This document shows, in pieces, positions 12,631 through 23,500 of a stretch of 64,000 bases of DNA. The notes under the pieces were generated by a model. It worked only from the letters and a program-made list of their open reading frames with translations. It made no database searches and had not been told where the DNA came from. Position 1 is the first letter of the stretch. Each line of letters starts with the position of its first letter. The DNA comes from Wuchereria bancrofti (lineage: Eukaryota; Nematoda; Chromadorea; Rhabditida; Onchocercidae), in the NCBI GenBank assembly GCA_005281725.1, contig SSBO01000003.1:5766495-5830494 (forward strand), in the 5' to 3' direction. The position numbers and the translations under genes are program-made.

Positions 12631-13711
12631 ATGTTTTGTGATTTTCATACCAGAAATCATTGTTTGTACTTAAAATATGTTCGAAAAAGTTGTTCTGATG
12701 ATAAAACAGAAACTTCGAGATCGACTCATTGTGATATTTTGCATATTGATTTAATTAATATCATGTAGTGGGTTACATTTCGAGAAGTAAAACTGTTGAA
12801 AGAATTATTCTACTCTCCTGCTCCTTAAGTTATTACGGTAACATCACTCCTTACACAAATTTCATTTTGAAAATTTGTGATTTTCCTTGCTTCTCTTACT
12901 TTTTTATCTTATTAGCTGTCAAATGCTTCATGTGAGACAGAATTTCTGAATGGTTTTCTCATGAAAAAATACATTCCCTTGATATGATAGATCATAACAG
13001 CTGTTGAATGCAATTCATGGAAGTGTCTTTTTCACTGATTTCAATTGATGCCAAAAAAGTTCTTAATTTTTCGTTTGAATCCGTCAAGTTTGTTTATAAT
13101 ATTCCTCTTCAAAATAGCTGGAAATTCACTACCAAGCAACTATAATTCTTTACAAGCATAAGGCTGTTGGAATCAGTGAATATACAAAGTTGTCACCGAC
13201 AAGATAAATACAGCTAGCGTTTCTTGCAATTGAGAAAATTATCGGCAGTATAGTATGAAAGATTTTTCAATCTACTCAGTTTTACTAATTGCAGGTAGAG
13301 GCTTCAATTGATACAAATTAAAAGCATTTATTCTTATTTATCAAAATTCACTTCAGATTGATGGGAAGATTGCGAAGTATCTTTGCACAAAATTGAGTTC
13401 TATAATTAACTACCAACAAATGACGGTTGCAGTTTTTGAGAAATCAATCAAGAGTCAAAATTTACATTTGTCTCTTTAACAAGTTATTCTGCCAAGAAAA
13501 GATACCATTTGGAAGGAATTGTACATAAAAATAGATAAAAATATAAAATACCAAATATTAAACTATGCATAAAAAGTATAAAAAAAAAGTATGTTGTAAT
13601 TTGCATTTCTGACCGTCTATAAAATAATTTTAAAAATTGTTTCACAAAAACATTCTTCATTTGTTGTTATTGTGATATTCCAAAAAATTTCCATCACTAA
13701 AGAATTAAAAA

Positions 13712-14231
13712 ATGTCGGATAAGGAATTCTTGGAAAGTGGAGAGCAAGAGGGCGCATGCCCAAGTTATTTTTGGTACTTAATTGGAAGTTTCGGTATTAC
13801 AGCGATAATAGTCGTATTTCTGGTCGCTTATTTGATCATGTATTCTGATCATTTCATGTGGGCATTACGACGAAATCCGAAACCGGTCGGTTTAATAATC
13901 CAAAGGGAGGTTATTTAAACTGTTGATTAAATTTTCGGTTTTGATGTTCATTATTACGAATTGTTACGTTATTTCAGTCTATAAAGAGGAAAAGTAAAAG
14001 CAAGGGAAGCAAACAATCAAGTGACAAAGGTGAATCAACTACAAAGGGAGGTTAATATTTGCTTCTTATTTGAATCAAAATATATTTGAAGACAACACTG
14101 ATTAATTATTTAGATCAATTATATATGCCAAAATTTTCAATTCATTTAATTAATTTATAGCAAGCCAAATGGATGAAGTAAGCCAACAAACGAGCGCACA
14201 AAAAGATGCGCCACCGGATGTGACAGTATAA
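13712..14231 (+). CDS. Small single-pass membrane protein, Lys/Ser-rich tail (unassigned)
   Basis: Three exons (13712-13909, 13978-14029, 14161-14231) join in phase to give 106 residues. The start MSDKEFLESGEQEGACPSYF is followed by a membrane helix (LIGSFGITAIIVVFLVAYLI) at about residues 24-43, then RRNPKP. The tail is basic, IKRKSKSKGSKQSSDK, and the last exon is more acidic and Gln-rich (MDEVSQQTSAQKDAPPDVTV). There is no signal peptide, so an N-outside or tail-in-cytoplasm topology is plausible by the positive-inside rule. The introns are short (68 and 131 bases) with good borders. It resembles its upstream neighbour in plan (helix then Lys/Ser tail), but no sequence homology can be shown by eye. 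Function unknown. Confidence 0.75.
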
Positions 14232-15645
14232 TCACTTCATTGGAGAGAAGAAAATGAGTTGTTTTCAGTTCGTTTGATACATATATGTTTGCTATTAATG
14301 TCATATGATATTATACTTCTAGTTATAACGAATTACATTCTAATTATGTTTAATAATACAAAGTTTTGATCGTATATTAACGATTATAAAAAAATTGAAA
14401 GACATCGTTATTTGGACAGCATATGTCAATAGATTGAGCGGTTTAGAAACGGGTATTGAAAACAGATTAAGATTATCAGTACAGGTTATTTTAATGTTGC
14501 TAGGAAATTGCTTCAGTTTCTATGTGATTTAAATCTTCTACGATTAAATTTTCTAGAGCAATGTAAATAGAACAGAACTGTTATGGTTACATATGAATCA
14601 AAGACAAGCTGAAAAAACATATGTGACTAAATTAATTTTAGATAAGATAAAAACTTCTCAGCTTGAATGAGAATAAAATTCGAAAATCTTCGAGATAAAT
14701 TAAATGCCTTAGAAGTGGTCTTAAGTCATAGATTCTTGCAAAAATTCACTTACTTTATAATTCTCATCTACAGAAATCTTCCCTCAACTTAAGATCTAAC
14801 CTGTACTGCAAATTTTTATCTTATCTAAAAGATACCCCCCCCCCATTAACCAATGACTAATGAATGCACTGCAAATTCCAAGTGAGAGTTGCAATTGCTG
14901 AATTCAAAATATAAATCTCAGTTTTTTACTTTATTACTTCCTTACTTTGCCAATTATGACAAAGTAAGAAAGCTAGGATCGATGTCATATAAGCAAGGGT
15001 AACTTTATAAAAGCAGGAATTCGTACCAAATAGGACAAACAACTAAGCTATGAAAATGAGATACAAATGAAACACTAGGTTTGACCTTGATATCTCGTAA
15101 TGTACGACCCAGCACTAAGTTCATTTGTTCATTAGACACAGATTGATTATAATTCCAGCAAGAAAAGCTTTGCGCTCAATGCTCAAACCTTTTTCGTTGT
15201 GAAAAAAAATGCAAAGTCATTCTTGGCATTTTCAATTTTCCAATTCAAATTCACTTCCCAATGCTATGGTATGAGATTTAAACTGTCTTGAAAAAGATCT
15301 AAGAAACAAATCAAAAAAAAAAAAAGAAAAAAATAGGAAAACCAATATTTGAGACTCTATTTAGATAAATAAAAATCTTAATTTTTATAGTCAAATCTCC
15401 CAGTCAAAGTTTTGTCACCTGTGCAACGGTATGTGAGATGAACAGAGAGTGATAAATCATTTGTATTAAGTTATAAACATGTATTAGATATAAATTGGAA
15501 ATGATTTGCATTAGCATGGAAAACTCGCCACATTAATGATATGAGATATCATTATCACAGCATTACTAACCATTTCTGATCAAAGTAAACTGAAAGAAAA
15601 ACGGTTAAAAATCATCCGCGACATCATTATCCAATTGAATGTAAT
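14232..15645. other. Intergenic, no gene seen
   Basis: AT-rich spacer between two convergent genes. It includes a C homopolymer near 14835 and an A-rich run near 15313-15335. It probably contains both 3' UTRs. Confidence 0.5.
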
Positions 15646-16179
15646 TTAAGATATTTTTTTCTTACGTTCATTGCTCTTCGCATATTTGCCAAGTTTCTCC
15701 GTCAACTTCTTTAGTAGCATTTGTTTCAGAACATCCATATTTAATGCCTCAACAGCTGATTTCACTGGGATGTCTAGTCCGAGATGTTCCATCGTGAACA
15801 AATCATCATTATCTTCAGCAACTTCTGGTCCGTTTTCTTGAGCGGTGGTTTTTTGCTCTGCAGCTTCAACTTCCACTGTATTCGTTGTTTCTTCGAATTG
15901 TTCCGCATCCGCTGCTTGAGCCTGTGTTGCTTCCGCTTCTTCCACGTCTTCTTCATCCGCCATATTGATTTCTGCTCTCTCCGTTGCATGGACTTTTGCT
16001 GTTTCGACCTTAATTTTCTCTGCTTTATTTATCAACTGAGTAGTATTTTTTGTGTTTGAGGACTCATCCGTGTCACGTTTTCCTGGAGTTTTTTCACCTG
16101 GATTTTCTGCTTCTGTAATAATAGCAGCCAGTAATAACAACGCAACAAGAATCGAAATTCGAAATCCTCTTCCTCGCAT
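15646..16179 (-). CDS. Secreted acidic Glu/Ala/Thr-rich protein (unassigned)
   Basis: This is a single open frame of 177 residues with no intron. I start at the ATG at 16179 because MRGRGFRISILVALLLLAAI is a textbook signal peptide, with likely cleavage near TEA/ENPG. An in-frame upstream Met at 16236 would put a non-signal stretch in front. The mature region is strongly acidic, repetitive in Glu, Ala, Thr and Gln (for example EEDVEEAEATQAQAADAEQF), and has one NTT glycosylation motif. The C-terminal 50 residues are different: MEHLGLDIPVKSAVEALNMD, then a Leu/Lys amphipathic stretch (LKQMLLKKLTEKLGKYAKS) and a basic end. The minus-strand sequence TTGCTTCAG near 16240 may be a trans-splice acceptor. 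I do not recognise the protein; it could be an excreted/secreted parasite product or a low-complexity matrix protein. Confidence 0.7.
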   Translation of the reverse strand: MRGRGFRISILVALLLLAAIITEAENPGEKTPGKRDTDESSNTKNTTQLINKAEKIKVETAKVHATERAEINMADEEDVEEAEATQAQAADAEQFEETTNTVEVEAAEQKTTAQENGPEVAEDNDDLFTMEHLGLDIPVKSAVEALNMDVLKQMLLKKLTEKLGKYAKSNERKKKIS

Positions 16180-17431
16180 TTCCAAAATACGAAAAGAATA
16201 GTACCACTGTAGCTGACTTCTTAAAACCACCTCCAAACAATGTAAAACTGAAGCAATCGACTGCGCTCTTACAAGTCAAAAATGACAGTAAAGAAGAATT
16301 CAGAAGAAATAACTCTTATTCACTTTTTTAAATGGGTATAACCGTTGATTGCTCATTTTAGCTATAAAAGCTGGTTTATCATAGAAATAAGATTTTATTT
16401 AATCTCATATTGCATAAACAGTCATATACTAACATTTTTGAGGCAGTAGAATTATTTATTAATAAATATTATTTATTAATGAAATAATAAATCGTTCATA
16501 CTTTTTTAGATATCTTTTTTATGCTCGGTTTATTTTAAAATTTGTTTTGCAAGTAAACTTCATTGTGGTTAAAGTGGGATTAAAGGATATTTCTCTCCGG
16601 TGTAAACAGTATATTAGATTTGCTGACTACCGATGGTAGCAGGTAAGAGCATTTACGAATTACACATAAAACTACCATTTACTGAACACCGAGTCTACCA
16701 TCTCACATGTCAAAAATTCGCCCAGTCTGAATAAGCTAATTAGCTGCTTAAAATAGAAGTAGACGCCAAATTTTTAATAATGAAAGGGGTGAAAAAGGAA
16801 GAAAAACTACACGTGGAGGTCGTATAGATGTAGAATCAACGTGAGAGAATGTATACGATTGTGAACGGAATTGACAAGTTACAACCTTTTATATATATAT
16901 ATAACATGGAACTAATAAAATGATCAATAGAACGAAAAAGTAGAGCTCAAACAAGTTGTTCTTCCAGAAAATTCATCAGGAAAAAGTCAAAAACAACTTT
17001 TCCCATTAGAAAGTTCTTTGTACAGCAATACTTTGTCTTGAGTTATTACTGTTTTTCTTAACCAAATGTGCTCATAAAGATCATTCTGCTGCTTTGCAAC
17101 TAATTATGTTAATATTTTCCGCAAATATATTTGAAGATGAAATCTCAAGTTCAGGTACAAAAAGAAATTGCACTCGGGTACCTTGGATTTTATTTAAAAC
17201 GCATATTTTGCTAATTATCCATGAGTTAACTTTATCAGTCAATCAGTACGGGACATTAACATAAATTACAAAGCTGACTTTAAAAGAATTACAAGTTGTT
17301 GGATGGAATGAGATTCAATTCTTTATTTTGGTAGTTCCGATTTCTCATTTCTTCGATTCAGGTTTCATTCCTGGAAATTAAAATATTTCGTTTAAAAATT
17401 GAAGAGAAATTAAAATACTAAAATATTAAAC

Positions 17432-17491
17432 ATATTAAAACATAACATTTGATCTTAATTAAAATATTAAAACATAACATTTGATCTTAAT
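17432..17491. repeat. 32-bp-period tandem repeat, two copies
   Basis: A 28-base identical core (ATATTAAAACATAACATTTG..) occurs at 17432-17459 and 17464-17491. A third partial copy of ATTAAAACAT follows. It lies in the intergenic region between the acidic secreted protein gene and the next minus-strand gene. Confidence 0.85.
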
Positions 17492-17953
17492 ATTAAAACA
17501 TTAAGATGCATGAAAGTTTTTTATTTTATACATAAAATATATGAAATATAAAACTAAGTATTTCTATTAGTTATCTAAGAAAATATAGTTTTAATTACAA
17601 ATATGTTCCAGTACATAGAATTAGAAATCAAAAATATATCTAAATTACGATCAATTTCCATACTAAGATCGCTTGAAAGGTATTTCATCACATCTATACT
17701 GTGTCAATAAGGTGAGATCAAAATGAAGATTGGAGAAGAGATTCTTAATAATATCAAGTAATTAAGAGCATTCTGGCATCTGCAAGGTTTAGAAACTTTT
17801 CGATCATTTCTTCCTGCGATCCCTCGGCACTCTCAAATCAATATTATTTTTGAATTACGAATTCTCTCTGATCCTTAAGATGTCTTTCGTGCAAGAATTT
17901 CATTTTTTTTTTTTTGTATTCTCTAAAAATGTTAAAAATGTAAAAATGAAAAC

Positions 17954-18027
17954 CTTTCATGCTCTTTCCATTACTTTTCTTTCGTTTTGATTTCTTTTTC
18001 TCTACATCATTGTTCCCTGACGATACT
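17954..18027 (-). CDS. Orphan Lys-rich candidate exon
   Basis: Bounded by TTGAATTTCAG and AAAG/GTTTTC, 74 bases. In its open frame it reads VSSGNNDVEKKKSKRKKSNG then KSMK, like the basic tails of the neighbouring genes. It lies just downstream of the proposed last exon of the minus-strand gene at 18121-20554. Joining it would need a weak donor (GTCCTA) at that exon's end, so I leave it as an unplaced or alternative exon. A possible following exon near 17757-17832 reads SAEGSQEEMIEKFLNLADAR then MLLIT and a stop, but the phase does not match. Confidence 0.35.
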
Positions 18028-18120
18028 CTGAAATTCAAGTAGTCCAATGATTTATTTCCACAAATTGAAAAATTGCAGATTGATTTTGTATTTTTGATTT
18101 GTATTCAAACATATCTAATT

Positions 18121-20554
18121 TTAGGACTTAAATAATTCTTCAGAAGAAAACTTTAAAACAAACGAAGTAATGAGGAGCGCTGCTGTCTTAACATCATTTT
18201 CTGGCTTAGCTTGCTGAAAAAGATCTAAATGAATTAGATAAAACATTTATGTTGATAGTCACTCAATCTGCTAGTAATTGAATTCGAAATGATCATAGAA
18301 ATTTTTGAATCCATTAGCCATAAATAATTTAAATCTGATAATCAAAAACCTTTCCCCTTTCGTTATTACTCGTCGGTGTTGTTATCTTAGATGTTTCTAA
18401 CTTTTTCATTTCAAGCGGTGCAATCTCATTTTCCATAACTACTTGTTCGCCAAGTGGGCCACTTTCAGTGGTTAATTTTTCAGCAGGTGACGATTCATTA
18501 CTCACCTCAAATTGTCAGCTCGGTGTTTAAATAAGAATGTTCTCCAAGTTGGAACAAGACAAATTTCCTAACCAAGCTCGATTTCAGGAAGCCGTTCAAC
18601 GATTAACTATTGAAATGGCACAGAAGCAAAACTATGCATTTTTCTTAAATAATCTTATCCCACGTGAACATCAGATTTATTATTTTACTTCGATAGCGAA
18701 AAAAGATGTCAAAAAGGAAAAGGAATATATTATCTACGATTTTGAAACTCTGTTATGATGACATATTAGTACGAGCTCATTTTCGCAGTTCGCGATGAAT
18801 TAAATAAAAAAGCAAACGAACTCTAACTGATGCTTACTAATTACTAATTGTAACCATTGTAAATATTAGTAGCACAATTAATTTTTTCAAGGATTGATAA
18901 CTTAAACTGGGTTAAAACATCATTAACAAATGACGTAAAATGAGAAATGCCTAAAACTGAAAGCGAATCAGAAAAATAATTGGAAAAATAATTTTCTCAA
19001 ACAGTGATATGATAAAGAAAATAAAATATATGTTATTTTTCTGTGTGATCTTTTGACCATCAAAGCTTGTAAAATAATAAAGTTGAAGTAAAATAGATTA
19101 TAATGGTCAAAAGATAACAGTTAGATATACTTCATTATAAGCGCAAACAATTTTCAAGCGACAGCTAATAAAATAACAAACCTCGCCAGCAGAAAGATTT
19201 GAAGAGGCTTTTTTCTTTTTCTTTTTCTTGGATTTTCTCTTCTTTTTTACTGGCTAAAAGCTTTAAACTTTTTCGATTTAAAATTATCGTTCATCTATTA
19301 TTTCTATGAAACGAAGTTGTTTTCATGTTTGAAACATTTAAATATCACTGCTATTTAATTTATTTCTTAGTGCTGTATTTACTAAAGGTTAATTTATCTT
19401 ATTGATGGCTTTCTTTCATAAATTACCATAAACTAAGCAATCACTTTTAAAATTTGTTTATGAGCAAGCATTATTTAACTGCGTACTTTTATGTTATTGT
19501 GATGTTTCTTTAATCGCTTAACAGTAAAATTTCAACTATGTATTTCCGCCACTCCTCCTTCAGTTGATGTATAGGAACTCATAGCCTTAATTTGTCATCA
19601 CAAATTTGAACGAATTAACAGTTGGTACCACAGCCAAACGTATTTCGCCCTTTAACTCGTTTTCATTTTTCTCTTGAAGAATTGCACTTAACTCATCAAC
19701 CTGAGATGAAGTTGATTGTGATGACTTCGTAGTAGTTAACGATTCTGATTTTGTAATCGACTGAAATGATTGAAATGCAGCTAGCTGTATGATTTCATGT
19801 AGTTAAGCTTCAATTTTTTGGCTATTGGTTGGAAAAGAGAGTTAGAATATGGTTACTAGATGTTTATATGTTTACCTTCTTAATGAGGTTAATGATAAAT
19901 GAAAGGAACTTCAAGCGCATACAAATTAGAACATTCATAGTAGCTGCTAATATTCGATCTTAACTCTTCATTTAACAGGTGTCTGCATACTTTATGAACT
20001 TTTTGCACTCTACCTGACTCTGCTGTTGTCCTGGAACATCTTGCGTCCCTAATGTTCTGCTGCTCTAAAATTTTTCTTTCTTTTGAAAATCATAAAGCTA
20101 ACAGATAGCTTTGTACTTCTGCTGAGAATAAGAATAATAGCGCATTTCAGAATAATAATTTACCAATTAAATAATCAGTCCATATTTGAGTTAAATCACT
20201 GTACTCAAAATATATGAAAATAGGATGTTAGGAGATAACTGTTAATGTATTTTACAAATAAATTTGTATAGGAAACTTAATTTAAGTTTTTGAAGGCTTA
20301 AATTTTTTGTATTTTTGTTATTTTTCTGTATTGTATAAACAATTTTTGTTATTTTTGCAATACTTCCTGAAAAACAAGTCAGACAATCGTATAAAAATCT
20401 TGACGTTGGCACTTGGATATTTAATTCTAAAAGTTGGATTGTCAGTTAAATGACAACTGACTTTAATAAAATAATAGCATGCAAAGGCGCAAGCTATAAC
20501 AGCCACAACAAAAGCAGCTTTGACTTTTTCTATTTGAGATAACCGTGCAGTCAT
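18121..20554 (-). CDS. Single-pass membrane protein with poly-Lys exon (unassigned)
   Basis: Exons in transcript order are 20554-20462, 20064-20014, 19760-19701 (or to 19629), 19253-19182, 18505-18350 and 18213-18121. All lengths are multiples of three and all junctions are phase 0. The product is about 174 residues, or 198 with the longer third exon. The N-terminus MTARLSQIEKVKAAFVVAVI continues into ACAFACYYFIK, one membrane helix. The next two exons are Ser/Thr/Gln-rich. The 19253-19182 exon encodes PVKKKRKSKKKKKKKASSN, a near-pure lysine block that would also score as a nuclear-localisation signal. The following exon is acidic/neutral (VSNESSPAEKLTTESGPLGE). The last exon ends SSEELFKS. 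The acceptor at 18506 (TTTGAG) is atypical. Helix plus Lys/Ser tail matches the two plus-strand genes upstream in plan. Function unknown; exon choice needs transcript support. Confidence 0.55.
18537..18758 (+). CDS. Small intronless ORF nested antisense in an intron (hypothetical)
   Basis: A 73-residue frame beginning MFSKLEQDKFPNQARFQEAV and ending YIIYDFETLL. Its composition is balanced (Gln, Glu, Arg, Ala, Pro) rather than the Lys/Asn/Phe noise of nearby frames. It is preceded by an in-frame TAA and followed within about 50 bases by AATAAA near 18804. It lies wholly within the 18506-19181 intron of the minus-strand gene. It has no signal peptide or membrane segment. It may be a small gene, a retrocopy fragment or a chance frame. 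Confidence 0.4.
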   Translation: MFSKLEQDKFPNQARFQEAVQRLTIEMAQKQNYAFFLNNLIPREHQIYYFTSIAKKDVKKEKEYIIYDFETLL

Positions 20555-23500
20555 CAAAAAAGATTTACAAAACGCCTAGAAAAGGCACTTTTCTCGCTTA
20601 AATAGTATTCCTTGATCAATGTGTAATTTGCATAAAATTACTGCAACGATAAACTGTACGGAATGATTGTTCTTTCTTTGAGTAAAATGAATAAAACAAC
20701 TAAAAGACGTTGATAAGAAAAAGTGACACGAAAATATAAAGATGAAAGTACCACAGACGCTTCTAATTTTTGCCAGAACCAATAATGTCTTCAAATTTAA
20801 TAGAGGGTATTTTGTTTCTGGCCTGCTTAATTAAATTTCCTTCTTCAGAAGTTAGAAGAATGTCAAAATAAGAATTTCAGAATATGCTGAATGTTTCCAT
20901 AAAAACTTTTCAACTCGAGCAAAATATTTCAACCCTTTTGTTTCTCTTAAATTTTTAGCAGGAATATTTTCTTTTTAAAGTATGGGTTGCTTAATAGCTA
21001 TTGTTTAATACTGCTAATGCTTATGGTCTAAAGCCGTTCAAATTTGTGGTAGAGGCCATAATTCATTTATTCCCGGTCCTTGCTTGAAAAGAAAAAAGAA
21101 GCGGAAAGAACAGCTGAAAGATTCATGACGACAGTATCCACTCTACCATGTAAATTACCCATTTAAAAGCTAGTTAAAAGCAAAATACCGCAATCGGCTA
21201 TCTCATTCCGTTCATTAGCGAAGCACTTTTAGAGATGATGAAACAGTCAGGCGGTTGCTTCAAGTGGTTACTGAAATAGTTTCTGAGAAATGGAGATTTA
21301 GAGAATTTGAAATGAAAAACAATGAGCAATGAGTCAGTCAGTTAACTGCGGTTTTGAAATGATTTGCAAATCAATTCTTTTGGGTGATATGAGATCATTA
21401 ATTATTAAAAAGAATAGGGCATAAGAACTAAACGGAAACGCAACCAGCTGGGCGACACTACTAAATCATTACTTGTTATTAAGACTTTCAGTAGCGATCG
21501 AGTCTCAAAATCTTCGAAGTGATACTTCCAAAATATAATTAACTATTTTTCTTTTTCAATTGGATCTATTTCGTTTATTGCTATATTCGCGCTTACCATC
21601 CTGTATTTAAGGGTATAAATTGACTTTAATCCTGGAGGAATCAATCCTAACCTTTTGGAAAAGCTGTCACCAAAAATCAGCCCATTCAAATTACTTGAGA
21701 GATAAGAGAAAGGAAAGATATCTTATTCAGTTTTACAGCCCTCACAAATAATCATACATACCATATGTAATACAAATTTCAGAAAATAAGTTGTAATTAG
21801 CAGATGAATTTTATTCATTAGTTATAATAGAATATTAGCACAATATTCAGATTTTTTCTCTTGGAATTCTTGTGCTAAAAGAAGAAATATATTCTCTAAT
21901 TAGATTTTTCGCAAATGTTCTCCGTCTGATCGCTAATGAAAGGTTAGAACAATAACAATTTAAAAGATCAAAGAAGAATAGGAATGAATCAATCATAATG
22001 GAATGGAAGGTAGAAAGAGTTCAGAAACTGAGGACCATACCGGGAATGAGGTAAGCAGTAGCTGCTGGCCTCTTAGACTATATGAACTAAATGTGTAAGG
22101 AAATGACTAAGTCAATCGAGGAGTGAGTGCTATACATTGCACAAATGACCAGTAATAAGCATCAGTCCATCTTAGGTCATACATATACATCTAATTGCTG
22201 CAGTGCATTTCACTTCACTTCATAATATTCAATAATTGCAATAAAAATTGTGATCTGAAAGAAATTTTGGTAATGATTTCTATGAACATTTCAGGCTTTA
22301 GAAGTGCCTTTCATCCCCACTATGCATGCAAATGTAAGTTACAACTTCGTTATTTCAATTACTACGACAAACCTACAACGAGAGATCTAGAAACAATTTT
22401 TGTAAGCAAGATATCAAGAATTATGCTTGTAATACAGTGAAATACTATCTGTACAAGTTAATCTAGTTATGCAATTTAAACTAATTATAACTACTGGCTT
22501 TAAGATGAAACGGTTACTATCATGTTTGAATTTATGAATCTGGATATATAGACAGAGTAAAATATGAATTGGCACGTGTTACGTGCATCAGGCCTTGTAC
22601 ATTAATCTAGTTTTGCAGATCCACTTGCAACATTCAACATTCGAGCATGTCACAGAGGACAATTGTTTGCATAGCTTCTTTCATGGACTTCTTGATTCGC
22701 GAACAGTCTTATTTGTTGATCATGGAGTGGATCATGCTGTTTGTTTACGAGACAGTTTGGTGAGGAAGAAAAGAGCAGGTAAAATGTGTTACCTGCTGTG
22801 AGTCTTTTTTCCGATTTGCGGTATCACAGTATTTCGGTGCTACACTCTGACCCGCTAACGCATTAGCTGCATTTCCTGTTTATACACTTCTTTTTTTCCG
22901 TTTACTTTTTGTAATGAAACCGCTATCTTATTTTTCTAAGTGTTTCTATTTTAACTATGCGACATTTAATGGATGTCACTTCCTTTCTTACCACTCATAT
23001 TTTTATCAAAAAATGACGACAAAGTAATTAAACCCGAAACGTTCATTCTCGTAGAAATATTTATTTACATCATTAGTTAAGTAAGAATTCGCCAATTTGA
23101 TACATATTTCATTGTTTGCAAATTTCATATTCTAATTGTTCTTGTATTCTTTATTATTCTTCAAGAGATTTGGGTGCTAAGTATGCGACATGAACTATCA
23201 GACATAATTCACACTTCTAGATTTTCCTCTGCGTAGTAAAAAATCTGTGATTTGAATTTTTTCCTTCATAGTTATTTATCGATATTATTTTTATAATTGT
23301 CATGTTTCGATTTTAAGGGATTTCAGTTATAACCAGTGAAAATTTTTCTGTGCCCTTTAGTTTTATTGTTTTCAAACTTACTGTTAAATTTTATTAAATT
23401 TTGTTATTATACCGTCATTTATTGGCATTTTATTTTAGGAAATATTACTCAGTATGAAATGAGATAATGAATAAAAAAAATCAAACTGAGTAACGAAGTA

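Noticed and set aside
15784..16059. Plus-strand 91-residue Cys/Phe-rich frame
   Set aside because: It is the antisense shadow of the acidic secreted-protein gene.
20576..20794. Minus-strand frame starting MKTLLVLAKI
   Set aside because: It sits in the 5' flank of the minus-strand membrane-protein gene, has no splice link, and its composition is Phe/Cys/Ser-rich like random AT-rich translation.
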